Origin: Planotetraspora thailandica
GTDB lineage: Bacteria; Actinomycetota; Actinomycetes; Streptosporangiales; Streptosporangiaceae
DNA: 64,000 bases
Reading direction: 5' to 3'
Assembly: GCF_016863335.1 (NCBI RefSeq)
Contig: NZ_BOOR01000012.1
Location: 62,001-126,000 of the forward strand
Shown: positions 1 to 12,023 of the stretch, piece after piece
Layout of the letters: every line of letters starts with the position of its first letter
Numbering within the stretch: the stretch's first letter is position 1
Made by a program: the position numbers and the translations under genes
The notes under the pieces: model-generated
What the model saw: the letters and a program-made list of their open reading frames with translations, nothing else
The model's database searches: none
What the model was told of the DNA's origin: nothing

Positions 1-1128
1 CCTTCGGGGAGATCGTCTTCAACACCGGCATGACCGGATACCAGGAGACCCTGACCGACCCGTCGTATCACCGGCAGATCGTGGCGATGACCGCGCCGCA
101 CATCGGCAACACCGGCGTCAACGAGGAGGACCCCGAGTCGGGCCGGGTCTGGGTCGCCGGCTACGTCGTGCGGGAGCCGTCCCGGATCCCCTCCAACTGG
201 CGCTCCACCCGCTCGCTCGACGACTACCTGCGCGACCAGGGCGTCGTCGGGATCGCGATGCGCGGCACCCGGGCGCTCACCCGTCATCTGCGTGAACGCG
301 GGGCCATGCGCGCCGGCGTCTTCTCCGGCCCGGCCCTCGCTCCGGTCGAGGAACTGGTCGAGCGCGTACGGCTCTCGCCCCGCATGGAGGGAGCCGACCT
401 GGCCGGTGAGGCCGGCACGGCCGAGCCGTACGTCGTGGAGGCCGTCGGGGAGCGCCGCTTCACGGTGGCCGCGGTCGACCTCGGCATCAAGGGCATGACG
501 CCCCAGCGGATGGCCGAGCGCGGGTGCGAGGTCCACGTGCTGCCCCCGGGCTCGACGCACGCGGACATCCTCGCCCTCAAGCCCGACGGCGTCTTCTTCT
601 CCAACGGGCCCGGCGACCCCGCCACCGCGGACGACGCCGTGGCGGCGCTGCGCGGCGTGCTGGAGGCGGGCGTGCCGTTCTTCGGCATCTGCTTCGGCAA
701 CCAGATCTTCGGCCGCGCGCTCGGTCTCGGCACCTACAAGCTGCGCTACGGCCATCGCGGGGTCAACCAGCCCGTGCAGGACCGGCGCACGGGCAAGGTC
801 GAGATCTCCGCGCACAACCACGGCTTCGCCGTACAGGCTCCGCTGGACGGGCCGTTCGACACCCCGTACGGCAGGGCCGAGGTGAGCCACGTCAATCTCA
901 ACGACGGATGCGTCGAGGGGCTGCGGCTGCTCGACCGGCCGGCGTTCAGTGTGCAGTACCACCCTGAGGCCGCGGCCGGGCCGCACGACGCGGCGTATTT
1001 GTTCGACGAGTTCTGCGAGCTGATGGAGCGCAGGAGGGAGCGAGCGAGCGGCGCTCAAGGGGTCTTCGATCCTGCGAGTGAGCGACCGGGCGCGACCGGT
1101 GACACGGCGAGTGAGAAGGAGACGCAGG

Positions 1129-1136
<8 letters not shown>
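1..1136 (+). CDS. carA: Carbamoyl-phosphate synthase small subunit, 5' end cut by window edge
   Basis: Glutaminase subunit that supplies ammonia to CarB for carbamoyl phosphate, used in pyrimidine and arginine synthesis. The frame is open from base 3 and enters mid-protein at [12 protein letters not shown], a conserved CarA segment, so the true start lies upstream. The C-terminal half is a class I glutamine amidotransferase: nucleophile Cys in FGICFGNQ and a His-Glu pair in QYHPEA. The last 30 or so residues form a charged tail beyond the usual domain. The stop overlaps the carB start by 8 nt, indicating coupled translation. Identification is firm; only the start is missing. Confidence 0.97.
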
Positions 1137-4407
<3,271 letters not shown>

Positions 4408-4421
4408 GGGAGGAGCGGCCG

Positions 4422-5279
4422 GTGGCCGGTAGTCCGGTGCAGGTGACGGGCACGGTGCTGACGACGCGCCGGGTGGACGCCTACCATGCGCTCACCGTCG
4501 TCGCCCCCGGTGTGGCCGACCGGTCCCGGCCGGGGCACTTCGTCGGCGTCGCCGTCGGCGGCCCAGGCACCTCGATGCTGACACGGCGGGCCTTCGCCGT
4601 ACACGATGTGAAGCCGGACTACGGTGGCACGGTGGAGCTGGTCTTCAGCGTGCGCGGCCCGGGAACGGCCTGGCTGGCCGACCTGAGGGCCAGGGACACC
4701 CTGGACCTGGTCGGCCCGCTGGGGCGTCCGTTTCCCCTTCCGCGCGACCCGTGCACGTGCGTCCTCGTGGGCTCCGAGTACGGCTCGGCGTCGCTTTTCG
4801 CCCTGGGCGACGCGCTGCAGCGGCGCGGCTGCCGTATCGACTTCGTGCTGGGAGCGCCGAGCGCCGACCGGGTGTTCGGCGCGCTCAGGGCCCGCAGGAT
4901 GGGGGAGACCACCACCTTGACCACTGAGGACGGCTCGCTCGGCATGCGCGGCAAGGTGACCGACGTGCTGCCCGGCGTGATCGCCGACGCCAGGGCGGAC
5001 GTGGTCTACGCGTGCGGCCCCATGGAGATGTTGCGCGGGGTGACGTCGGTCGCCGTCGAGTTCGACATCCCCGTGCAGGTCGCCGTCGAGGAGGCCATGG
5101 CCTGCGGGATCGGCGTGTGCATGACGTGCGTGCTGCCGGTGATCGGCGACGACGGCGTCACCCGCATGGTCAGGGCCTGCGTCGATGGTCCGGTGTTCCG
5201 GGGGGAGCGGGTGCGGTTCGACGACGTCGGCACCATCCCGTTCGACGCCCTCGGCGCGCCCGGGGGACGCCATGCCTGA
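4422..5279 (+). CDS. pyrK: Dihydroorotate dehydrogenase electron-transfer subunit
   Basis: Iron-sulfur flavoprotein that passes electrons from class 1B dihydroorotate dehydrogenase to NAD+. The 285-residue protein has a ferredoxin-reductase-type fold (FAD part, then nucleotide part with VYACGPMEML). A C-terminal 2Fe-2S cluster site is visible as C228-x4-C233-x2-C236-x16-C253. GTG start at 4422 follows GGGGAGGAG with normal spacing, 14 nt after carB. Its place directly before a class 1B pyrD supports the assignment over generic oxidoreductases. Confidence 0.93.
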   Translation: MAGSPVQVTGTVLTTRRVDAYHALTVVAPGVADRSRPGHFVGVAVGGPGTSMLTRRAFAVHDVKPDYGGTVELVFSVRGPGTAWLADLRARDTLDLVGPLGRPFPLPRDPCTCVLVGSEYGSASLFALGDALQRRGCRIDFVLGAPSADRVFGALRARRMGETTTLTTEDGSLGMRGKVTDVLPGVIADARADVVYACGPMEMLRGVTSVAVEFDIPVQVAVEEAMACGIGVCMTCVLPVIGDDGVTRMVRACVDGPVFRGERVRFDDVGTIPFDALGAPGGRHA

Positions 5280-5300
5280 GCCGGGTTGGGGTGAGCGGCG

Positions 5301-6275
5301 ATAGGGGCCGACCTCCGCAGTTACATCGCCCACGTCGAGCTGCCCAACCCGGTCCTCACCGCCTCCGGCTGCGGAGGCACGGGCCGGGAGCTGGCGCAGT
5401 TCTTCGACGTCATGCGGCTGGGCGCCTTCACCACCCGGTCGATCACCATGGCGCCGCGGGCCGGACGCCCGACGCCCAGGATGGCGGAGACGCCTTCGGG
5501 GCTGCTGAACGCCGTCGGGCTCCAGGGCCCCGGCATCGAGGCGTTCCTGACCCAGGAGCTGCCCTGGCTGGCCGAGCGGGGCGCGAGGACCGTGGTGTCC
5601 ATCGGCGGCGGCACCGTCGCCGAATACACGGCCCTGGCGCGGCGGCTGGCCGACGCGCCCGGAGTGACGGCCGTCGAGGTCAACCTGTCGTGCCCCAACG
5701 TCGAGGACCGCGGCCGGGTGTTCGCCCGCGACGGCTCCTCGGCGGCCGAGGTGATCGCGTCCGTGCGCGCCGCCACGCGGTACGACGTCCCCGTCATCGC
5801 CAAGCTCACCCCTGACGTCGCCGACATCGTCGCCGTCGCGCGCTCCTGCGTGGACGGCGGAGCCGACGCCCTCGCCATGATCAACACACCTGTCGGCATG
5901 AGCATAGACGTGGAGACCATGCGCCCGTCCCTGGCGGCGGGCACAGGAGGCCTTTCCGGGCCCGCCGTACGGCCCCTGGCGGTCCGCTGCGTCTGGCAGG
6001 TCCACGCGGCGCTGCCGGGGGTACCCATCATCGGCATGGGCGGCGTGACGACCGGCAGGGACGCGCTGGAGTTCGTCCTGGCGGGCGCCTGCGCCGTCGC
6101 GGTGGGCACCGCCCTGTTCCACGACCCGTACGCCTGCCCGCGCATCATGAGGGAGCTCGAGGAGCTCCTCACAGAGCGCGGGTTCGACCGCCTCGCCGAC
6201 GCCGTCGGCCTGGCCCACCGCCCACCGGGATCAGGACCCCGGGGCAGAACCGATCTGGAGGAGAGTTCCCTTTGA
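5301..6275 (+). CDS. pyrD: Dihydroorotate dehydrogenase, class 1B catalytic subunit; apparent ATA start
   Basis: Oxidises dihydroorotate to orotate with FMN, partnered by PyrK. Class 1B is shown by catalytic Cys131 in NLSCPN, and by ASGCGGTG near the N-terminus and GMGGVTTGRDALEF near the C-terminus. The conserved N-terminus (GADLRSYIAHVELPNPV) is encoded here, but the frame has a stop at 5292-5294. The only start-like codon ahead of it is ATA at 5301. GGGGTGAG at 5288-5295 gives a Shine-Dalgarno match about 6 nt upstream. The first ATG, at 5412, would delete 37 conserved residues including the SGCGGTG loop. The 3' end overlaps pyrF by 4 nt. Function is firm; the start is unusual or a sequencing error. 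Confidence 0.9.
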   Translation: MGADLRSYIAHVELPNPVLTASGCGGTGRELAQFFDVMRLGAFTTRSITMAPRAGRPTPRMAETPSGLLNAVGLQGPGIEAFLTQELPWLAERGARTVVSIGGGTVAEYTALARRLADAPGVTAVEVNLSCPNVEDRGRVFARDGSSAAEVIASVRAATRYDVPVIAKLTPDVADIVAVARSCVDGGADALAMINTPVGMSIDVETMRPSLAAGTGGLSGPAVRPLAVRCVWQVHAALPGVPIIGMGGVTTGRDALEFVLAGACAVAVGTALFHDPYACPRIMRELEELLTERGFDRLADAVGLAHRPPGSGPRGRTDLEESSL

Positions 6276-6970
6276 GCACGTCCGCTCCCATCGCCGTCGC
6301 GCTGGACGCACCCGACCTGGACACCGCGGCACACTGGGCGGGCCTGGTGACGCCACACGTGTCGACCGTGAAGGTGGGGCTGGAGCTCTACCTGCGCTAC
6401 GGCCCCGACGTCATCGCGTCGGTTCGCGGCGCGAGCGGCGTGCAGGTCTTCCTCGATCTCAAGCTCCACGACATCCCGAACACCGTGGCCGCAGCCGCGC
6501 GTGCGGTCGCCCGGCTCAAGCCGGCCATCCTGACCGTCCACGCGTCGGGCGGGCCCGCGATGATCAAGGCCGCCGTGGAGGCCGCGCCGAATTCCCAGAT
6601 CGCCGCCGTGACACTTCTCACGTCGCTGTCCGAGACCGACCTGGCCGCGCTCGGCGTCCAGGGCACCCCCGTCGACGCCGCGCGCCGGTTGGCGGCCATC
6701 GCGGTCGGCGCGGGCGCCCAGGCCCTCGTCTGCTCGCCGCGCGAGGTCGCCGCCGTGCGGGCAGAGGTGGGGCCGGGCATCACGCTCATCACCCCGGGTG
6801 TGCGGCCCGCCGGTGCCGACACTCAGGATCAGGCAAGAGTAGCGACTCCCGAGGACGCTCTGAGCCACGGGGCCGATCTTCTCGTCATCGGGCGGCCGAT
6901 CACCGGCGCTCCCGACCCCGGGGCGGCCGCCGCCGCGATCGCCGCCGCGCTGCGCAAGGTGAGCCACTGA
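6272..6970 (+). CDS. pyrF: Orotidine 5'-phosphate decarboxylase
   Basis: Last step of UMP synthesis, decarboxylating OMP. The 232-residue TIM barrel carries the catalytic block FLDLKLHDIPNTV near residue 65 and the phosphate-binding GVRP segment near residue 176. TTG at 6272 overlaps the pyrD stop (TTGA), with GGAGGAGAG about 10 nt upstream. It ends the carAB-pyrKDF operon seen here; no clear terminator follows. Confidence 0.95.
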   Translation: MSTSAPIAVALDAPDLDTAAHWAGLVTPHVSTVKVGLELYLRYGPDVIASVRGASGVQVFLDLKLHDIPNTVAAAARAVARLKPAILTVHASGGPAMIKAAVEAAPNSQIAAVTLLTSLSETDLAALGVQGTPVDAARRLAAIAVGAGAQALVCSPREVAAVRAEVGPGITLITPGVRPAGADTQDQARVATPEDALSHGADLLVIGRPITGAPDPGAAAAAIAAALRKVSH

Positions 6971-7316
6971 CGCCGGCGCGCGGGCACCCGAGAGTTCACG
7001 GGACGTTCCCGCCGGGGCCGTACGGCGGTTCGGGACGGCTCCCCGGAGGGCTTCACGGAGGTTCTCGGGGAGGCCCCCAGGGCTTCGCGTGGCGGGTTCG
7101 GCGGAGGCCTCGGAGGGGTCCCGCCGGGGGCGCGCCGTGGGCCGTGCGAGGGCTCTGCCGGAGGCTGATTCGGGCGCCGCGGGGGGCCGGGAAGGCGGTT
7201 CCGCGAGCCTTCGCGAAGAGCCCTTCGCGGGGGCGCGGCGGCGTCCGACAGGCACTGTTTCGGGGTTGGAAGATCCATTCCGAGCGCTGCTCGGTTACAG
7301 GGCTGATGAGGCGGTT
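6971..7316. other. Gene-free GC-rich spacer after pyrF
   Basis: About 345 bp with no convincing gene on either strand. The open frames here are arginine/proline-rich GC artefacts. The stretch contains loosely repeated GGAGG- and TTCGCG-rich motifs and a small CTTCGCGAAG palindrome near 7209, but no clean terminator. GC drops sharply at its right end, where the mihF promoter region begins. Confidence 0.5.
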
Positions 7317-7344
7317 TTGATATACATAGAGTGAGATTTACATT
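7317..7344 (+). promoter_or_regulatory. Candidate promoter for mihF
   Basis: TTGATA at 7317-7322, 16-nt spacer and TACATT at 7339-7344, in one of the most AT-rich stretches of the window. The implied start near 7351 gives a leader of about 118 nt before mihF. A second -35-like TTGACG lies at 7388-7393 without an obvious -10 partner. This is a pattern match only. Confidence 0.4.
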
Positions 7345-7468
7345 ACCACGAGTAGTAGAATTGATTTTGTGGGCACGGAAACAGCCCTTGACGTTGCCGG
7401 ATGGGGCATAGACCAGCTAGTTTCCCCTCCCGTCCGAGTACATCGACAGAAATTCGAGGTGACCCGGC

Positions 7469-7792
7469 GTGGCTCTTCCTCCCCTGACCCCCGAGCAGCG
7501 CGCCGCAGCTCTTGAGAAGGCTGCCAAGGCACGCAAGGAGCGTGCCGAGGTCAAGAACCGGCTCAAGCACGGCGGGGTTTCTCTGGCTGAGGTGCTGAAG
7601 GATGGGCAGACCGACGACGTCATCGGCAAGATGAAGGTCTCGGCTCTGCTGGAGTCGCTCCCTGGCGTCGGCAAGGTCCGCGCCAAGCAGCTCATGGAGC
7701 GCCTTGGTATCGCCGAATCCCGCCGCGTGCGGGGTCTCGGCGCCAACCAGCGCGCGTCCCTGGAGCGCGAGTTCGGCGGCGCCGAGAGCTGA
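7469..7792 (+). CDS. mihF: Actinobacterial integration host factor (mIHF/sIHF)
   Basis: Small nucleoid-associated DNA-binding protein of 107 residues. Residues 1-50 form a basic, alanine-rich helix. Residues 60-100 hold a helix-two-turn-helix region with LPGVGKVRAKQLMERLGI, the DNA-binding signature of this actinobacteria-specific family, which is unrelated to HU-type IHF. GTG at 7469 follows GAGGTG. The position directly before gmk and rpoZ is the classic actinobacterial order. It probably has global effects on chromosome structure and transcription. Confidence 0.93.
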   Translation: MALPPLTPEQRAAALEKAAKARKERAEVKNRLKHGGVSLAEVLKDGQTDDVIGKMKVSALLESLPGVGKVRAKQLMERLGIAESRRVRGLGANQRASLEREFGGAES

Positions 7793-7831
7793 TCTCGGTT
7801 ACGCACGAGCACGTTTCACGGGGGGTACGGA

Positions 7832-8479
7832 GTGTCCGGCACGTCTTGGTCCGCTGAGGACCGTGCCCACGAGGCAGTGGTTTCCAGTGGATCCGAGACA
7901 AGTGGCGGTGACTCCATGCCCCAGAACCGGCGCCTGACGGTCCTGTCCGGTCCGTCGGGCGTCGGGAAGTCCACGGTCGTCGCCGAGCTCCGGCGGTCTC
8001 ACCCAGAGGTGTGGCTGTCGGTCTCGGTGACCACCCGTAAGCCCCGGCCAGGGGAGACCCACGGCGTGGAGTACTTCTTCGCCGACGACGCGGAGTTCGA
8101 CCGGATGGTCGCCGCGGGGGAGCTCCTCGAATGGGCCGAGTTCGCGGGCAACCGGTACGGCACGCCGCGCGCGGCCGTCATGGAGAAGCTCGCGTCCGGA
8201 GTGCCCGCACTCCTGGAGATCGACCTTCAGGGCGCCCGCCAGGTGCGGTGTAGCATGGCCGAGGCCCTGCTCGTCTTCCTGGCCCCGCCGAGCTGGGAAG
8301 AGCTGGAGCGGCGGCTGCGCGGGCGCGGCACCGAGCCGCCCGACGTCATTGCCCGCCGGCTCGACGTCGGCCGGATCGAGATGGCGGCCGAGAAGGAATT
8401 CGACCTCACCTTGGTCAACACATCCGTCAAGGACGTGTGCCATCGGCTGATAGCCTTGATGAGACGTTCGTCTAGCTAG
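7832..8479 (+). CDS. gmk: Guanylate kinase
   Basis: Phosphorylates GMP to GDP with ATP. P-loop GPSGVGKST lies at about residues 38-46, followed by the GMP-binding lid region ([10 protein letters not shown] and the GVEYFF segment) and [10 protein letters not shown]. At 215 residues it has a 30-residue N-terminal extension of a kind seen in other actinobacterial Gmk proteins. GTG at 7832 follows a G-run. ATG at 7916 would give a 187-residue protein that begins just before the P-loop and is also possible. Spacing of 12 nt to rpoZ suggests cotranscription. Confidence 0.95.
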   Translation: MSGTSWSAEDRAHEAVVSSGSETSGGDSMPQNRRLTVLSGPSGVGKSTVVAELRRSHPEVWLSVSVTTRKPRPGETHGVEYFFADDAEFDRMVAAGELLEWAEFAGNRYGTPRAAVMEKLASGVPALLEIDLQGARQVRCSMAEALLVFLAPPSWEELERRLRGRGTEPPDVIARRLDVGRIEMAAEKEFDLTLVNTSVKDVCHRLIALMRRSSS

Positions 8480-8491
8480 AGGAATCACAAC

Positions 8492-8755
8492 GTGGCAAGC
8501 AGCGCAGGGTATGCCGAAGGCATCACCAACCCGTCGATCGACTCGCTGCTCGACATCGTCGACAGCAAGTACAGCCTGGTGATCATGGGTGCGAAGCGGG
8601 CGCGCCAGATCAACGCCTACTACTCGCAGCTCGGCGAGGGCCTGCTCGAATACGTCGGGCCCCTCGTGGAGACCCAGGCGCAGGAGAAGCCGCTGTCCAT
8701 CGCGCTCCGCGAGGTCAGCGAGGGCCTGCTCACCTCCGAGCCCATCGAGGGCTGA
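8492..8755 (+). CDS. rpoZ: RNA polymerase omega subunit
   Basis: The 87-residue omega subunit helps RNA polymerase assembly by chaperoning beta-prime. It contains the conserved [18 protein letters not shown] segment and [20 protein letters not shown] start at 8492 is preceded by AGAGGA. The gmk-rpoZ-coaBC order is standard for actinobacteria. Confidence 0.95.
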   Translation: MASSAGYAEGITNPSIDSLLDIVDSKYSLVIMGAKRARQINAYYSQLGEGLLEYVGPLVETQAQEKPLSIALREVSEGLLTSEPIEG

Positions 8756-8827
8756 GCCGCTTTCGGCGCTCGTCCCGCTCACGCGGCCACGGGCGCCCAT
8801 GAGCGGGCGTGACCCTGTGGCACATCC

Positions 8828-10021
8828 ATGAGTTCGATCGTCCTGGGCGTCAGCGCCGGCATCGCGGTCTACAAATCCTGCGAGCTCCTGCGCCTTTTCA
8901 CCGAATCCGGCCATGACGTACGCGTCGTGCCCACCCGAGACGCCCTGCGGTTCGTCGGCGAGCCGACATGGGCCGCCTTGTCGGGCAACCCCGTGACGAC
9001 CGAGGTCTGGGAATCGGTGCACGAGGTCCCGCACGTCCGCATCGGCCAGAACGCCGACCTGCTGGTCGTGGCTCCCGCCACGGCCGACGTGCTCGCGCGG
9101 GCCGCCGGCGGCCACGCCGACGATCTGCTCACCAACACGCTCCTGACGGCCCGCTGCCCGGTGGTCTTCGCCCCCGCGATGCACACGGAGATGTGGGAGC
9201 ACCCCGCCACCCGGGCCAACGTGGCCACCCTTCGCGAGCGGGGCGCGATCGTGATCGAGCCCGCCGTCGGCCGGCTCACCGGCGCCGACACCGGCCCCGG
9301 CCGCCTCCCCGACCCCGCCGAGATCTTCGAGGTCTGCCGCCGGGTGCTCTCCGGCCGGACCCTCGACCTGGCCGGCAGGCACGTCGTCGTCTCAGCCGGC
9401 GGGACCCGCGAGGCCATCGACCCCGTCCGCTTCATCGGCAACCGCTCGTCGGGCCTGCAGGGCTATGCGCTCGCCCGTACGGCCGTGGCCCGCGGAGCCG
9501 AGGTCACCCTCGTGTCGGCCAACGTCGCGCTGCCCGACCCCGCGGGGGCCAAGGTGGTGCGCGTCGAGTCCACCGGACAGCTCCGCGAGGCGGTGCTGTC
9601 GGCCTCGGCGCACGCCGACGCCGTGGTGATGGCCGCCGCCGTCGCCGACTTCCGGCCCGTCCGGCAGAGCGAATCCAAGATCAAGAAGTCGCCCGGCGAG
9701 CCCGAGCCCATTCATCTCGCCAAGAACCCGGACGTGCTGGCCGAGCTCGGCGACATGCGCAAGACGGCGCCCTTCCCGAGGGTCGTCGTGGGCTTCGCGG
9801 CCGAGACCGACGACGTGCTCGCCAACGGGCGGGCCAAGCTCGAGCGCAAGGGCTGCGACCTGCTGGTGGTCAACCAGGTGGGCGCCGGCCTCGCGTTCGG
9901 CACACCCGACAACGCCGCCGTCGTGCTCGTGCGGGGCGGCGATCCCGTGGAGATTCCGAGGGGTCCCAAAGAGGATCTCGCCGACGTAGTCTGGGATCTG
10001 GTGGCGGCGCGTCTTTCCTGA
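8828..10021 (+). CDS. coaBC: Bifunctional phosphopantothenoylcysteine decarboxylase / phosphopantothenate-cysteine ligase
   Basis: Two consecutive steps of coenzyme A synthesis. Residues 1-180 are the flavin-dependent decarboxylase CoaC, with SAGIAVYKSCELLR, the catalytic His in VPHVRIG and the PAM loop (PAMHTEMW). Residues 185-397 are the ligase CoaB, with VVSAGGTREAIDPVR, the RSSG loop, KNPDVL and the VVGFAAET segment. The 397-residue length is typical. ATG at 8828 lies 72 nt after rpoZ and has only a weak ribosome-binding site. Confidence 0.96.
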   Translation: MSSIVLGVSAGIAVYKSCELLRLFTESGHDVRVVPTRDALRFVGEPTWAALSGNPVTTEVWESVHEVPHVRIGQNADLLVVAPATADVLARAAGGHADDLLTNTLLTARCPVVFAPAMHTEMWEHPATRANVATLRERGAIVIEPAVGRLTGADTGPGRLPDPAEIFEVCRRVLSGRTLDLAGRHVVVSAGGTREAIDPVRFIGNRSSGLQGYALARTAVARGAEVTLVSANVALPDPAGAKVVRVESTGQLREAVLSASAHADAVVMAAAVADFRPVRQSESKIKKSPGEPEPIHLAKNPDVLAELGDMRKTAPFPRVVVGFAAETDDVLANGRAKLERKGCDLLVVNQVGAGLAFGTPDNAAVVLVRGGDPVEIPRGPKEDLADVVWDLVAARLS

Positions 10022-10135
10022 AAGCCCCCGGTAGAGCCAGACCCCCTCACGGGCCCGTCCTGCCGTCGGCGTGGATGTCACGGGCCTGCCGTGACCTGGC
10101 CGTTACATGGGTGGTGGCGCGAGGGAGCGATGGCC

Positions 10136-10504
10136 ATGCCGGTGTCCGCCTCGATCAGGGAGCGCTGCCGTACGTTTCTCCGTCCCGGTGAGGACATCCG
10201 CTACGTCTTCCCCGTGTCGTCGCTCGGCCCCCCGCACACCGCCCCCTTCCTCGTCGTCGTGACGGACCTGTCGGTCACGCTCCTGTCCACGTCGGTGTTC
10301 GGCCGCCCGGAGCCGTCGGGCGTCTGGGCCACCTTTCCCCGCCGTACGCGTCTCGGGCCGATCGCCACCCGGGAAGGGCCGACGATCGAGTTCGGCGGAA
10401 TGGCGTTCGAGGTCGACGGCGAGTACGCCGCCGTGGTCGCGGCCGCGGACGCGGAGGCCTTCACCCCGGGTGACCTGCCGCGCGACCCGTTACCCGATCT
10501 TTGA
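10136..10504 (+). CDS. Hypothetical protein, 122 residues
   Basis: I do not recognise this gene with certainty. ATG at 10136 is chosen because GAGGGAG sits 8 nt upstream. It starts MPVSASIRERCRTFLRPGE and contains a beta-rich core (PFLVVVTDLSVTLLST, IEFGGMAFEVD) that could be a small PH-like or GRAM-like barrel. The RxFLxPGExI opening resembles small actinobacterial proteins of that kind. No signal peptide or membrane segment is visible. It stands between coaBC and metK. Confidence 0.65.
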   Translation: MPVSASIRERCRTFLRPGEDIRYVFPVSSLGPPHTAPFLVVVTDLSVTLLSTSVFGRPEPSGVWATFPRRTRLGPIATREGPTIEFGGMAFEVDGEYAAVVAAADAEAFTPGDLPRDPLPDL

Positions 10505-10677
10505 GACCATGCCCGGGGAAGGTTGTGCGAGATTGGCGGAACGCCCGGAATCTGGATGGTTTCGCGGCGCAAGGCCAGGTGAGGCTAGACTCGCGTCTGC
10601 ATTGGAGTGGCCGCCGGTAGAGCCCTATCGCCGGTCACTCTCGAACGTCAGCAGCCGCTGCATGAGGAGCCACTGAG

Positions 10678-11865
10678 TTGTCCCGTCGCCTGTTCACCTC
10701 CGAGTCGGTTACCGAGGGCCACCCGGACAAGATCGCCGACCAGATCAGTGACGCGATTCTCGACGCCATGCTCAAGGACGACCCCAAGAGCCGGGTCGCC
10801 GTCGAGACGCTGATCACCACCGGCCAGGTCCACGTCGCCGGCGAGGTGACGACGGAGACCTATATCGACATCCCAGCCCTGATCCGCGAGAAGATCCTCG
10901 AGATCGGCTACGACGCCTCGCACAAGGGCTTCGACGGCGCCTCCTGCGGCGTCTCGGTGTCCATCGGCGCGCAGTCGCCCGACATCGCCCAGGGTGTCGA
11001 CTCCGCCTACGAGCTTCGTGAGGGCGAGGGCGCCGACGACCTCGACCGCCAGGGCGCCGGCGACCAGGGCCTGATGTTCGGCTACGCCTGCCGCGAGACC
11101 CCCGAGCTGATGCCACTGCCGATCACGCTGGCCCACCGCATGGCGCGCCGCCTGTCGGAGGTCCGCAAGAACGGCACCGTGCCGTACCTGCGCCCCGACG
11201 GCAAGACGCAGGTCACGATCGAGTATGACGGCGACCGCCCGGTCCGCCTCGACACGGTCGTCGTCTCCACCCAGCACGCTCCGGAGATCGACCTCAGGGA
11301 GATGCTGACCCCCGACATCCGCGAGCACGTCGTGGAGCCGGTCCTGGCCGACCTGGAGATCGAGACCGAGGGCTACCGCCTGCTGGTCAACCCGACCGGG
11401 CGTTTCGAGATCGGCGGCCCGATGGGCGACGCCGGCCTCACCGGTCGCAAGATCATCATCGACACTTACGGCGGCATGGCCCGTCACGGCGGCGGTGCCT
11501 TCTCCGGCAAGGACCCGTCGAAGGTGGACCGCTCGGCCGCCTACGCCATGCGCTGGGTCGCCAAGAACGTGGTCGCGGCCGAGCTCGCCGACCGCTGTGA
11601 GGTCCAGGTCGCCTACGCCATCGGCAAGGCGAAGCCGGTCGGCCTGTTCATCGAGACCTTCGGCACCGAGAAGGTCTCGGTCGAGACGATCCAGGAGGCG
11701 GTGCTCCAGGTCTTCGACCTGCGCCCCGCCGCGATCATCCGCGACCTCGACCTGCTGCGCCCGATCTACGCCGAGACCGCCGCCTACGGGCACTTCGGCC
11801 GCGAGGGCGTCTCCTGGGAGTCCACCGACCGCGCCGAGGCCCTCCGCAAGGCCGCCGGCCTCTGA
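10678..11865 (+). CDS. metK: S-adenosylmethionine synthetase
   Basis: Makes S-adenosylmethionine from methionine and ATP. The 395-residue sequence has the N-terminal SVTEGHPDK, the ATP-binding [13 protein letters not shown], the P-loop-like [10 protein letters not shown] and the terminal AAYGHFG block. TTG at 10678 is preceded by GAGGAG 10-15 nt upstream. The 173-nt upstream gap shows no SAM-riboswitch core that I can recognise; a TAGACT hexamer at 10586-10591 is a weak -10 candidate. Two hairpins follow the gene. Confidence 0.97.
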   Translation: MSRRLFTSESVTEGHPDKIADQISDAILDAMLKDDPKSRVAVETLITTGQVHVAGEVTTETYIDIPALIREKILEIGYDASHKGFDGASCGVSVSIGAQSPDIAQGVDSAYELREGEGADDLDRQGAGDQGLMFGYACRETPELMPLPITLAHRMARRLSEVRKNGTVPYLRPDGKTQVTIEYDGDRPVRLDTVVVSTQHAPEIDLREMLTPDIREHVVEPVLADLEIETEGYRLLVNPTGRFEIGGPMGDAGLTGRKIIIDTYGGMARHGGGAFSGKDPSKVDRSAAYAMRWVAKNVVAAELADRCEVQVAYAIGKAKPVGLFIETFGTEKVSVETIQEAVLQVFDLRPAAIIRDLDLLRPIYAETAAYGHFGREGVSWESTDRAEALRKAAGL

Positions 11866-11886
11866 CGGCCCCTCCCCGCTGCTCCA

Positions 11887-11918
11887 CCCCTGCCGGCGCG
11901 CGACCGCGCGGGCAGGGG
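11887..11918 (+). terminator. Hairpin downstream of metK
   Basis: Inverted repeat with CCCCTGCC on the left and GGCAGGGG on the right, continued by an imperfect GC-rich inner stem to about 14 bp. It lies 22 nt after the metK stop. No T-tract follows, as is common for high-GC actinobacterial terminators. Confidence 0.55.
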
Positions 11919-11960
11919 CGTGATGGCGGGGAGCGCAGGGGATACCGAAAGACTCGCTGA

Positions 11961-11989
11961 AACGGCGCCCGCTCTCCGCGGGCGCCGTT
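11961..11989. terminator. Bidirectional hairpin between metK and the minus-strand membrane gene
   Basis: Perfect 12-bp stem (AACGGCGCCCGC paired with its complement) and a 5-nt loop, sited between convergent genes. It can serve metK on the plus strand and the 12024-12695 gene on the minus strand. No T-tract is present. Confidence 0.6.
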
Positions 11990-12023
11990 CGCGCGTTCGG
12001 GGGCCGCGTCGCCCTCCGGGCGT

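Noticed and set aside
6829-7278. 149-codon minus-strand open frame after pyrF
   Set aside because: Overlaps the pyrF 3' end, lacks a ribosome-binding site and is a Pro/Arg-rich composition artefact.
10505-10677. SAM riboswitch upstream of metK
   Set aside because: I could not find the conserved core or stems of SAM-I, SAM-II or SAM-IV elements; the gap is short and only a weak -10 candidate is seen.
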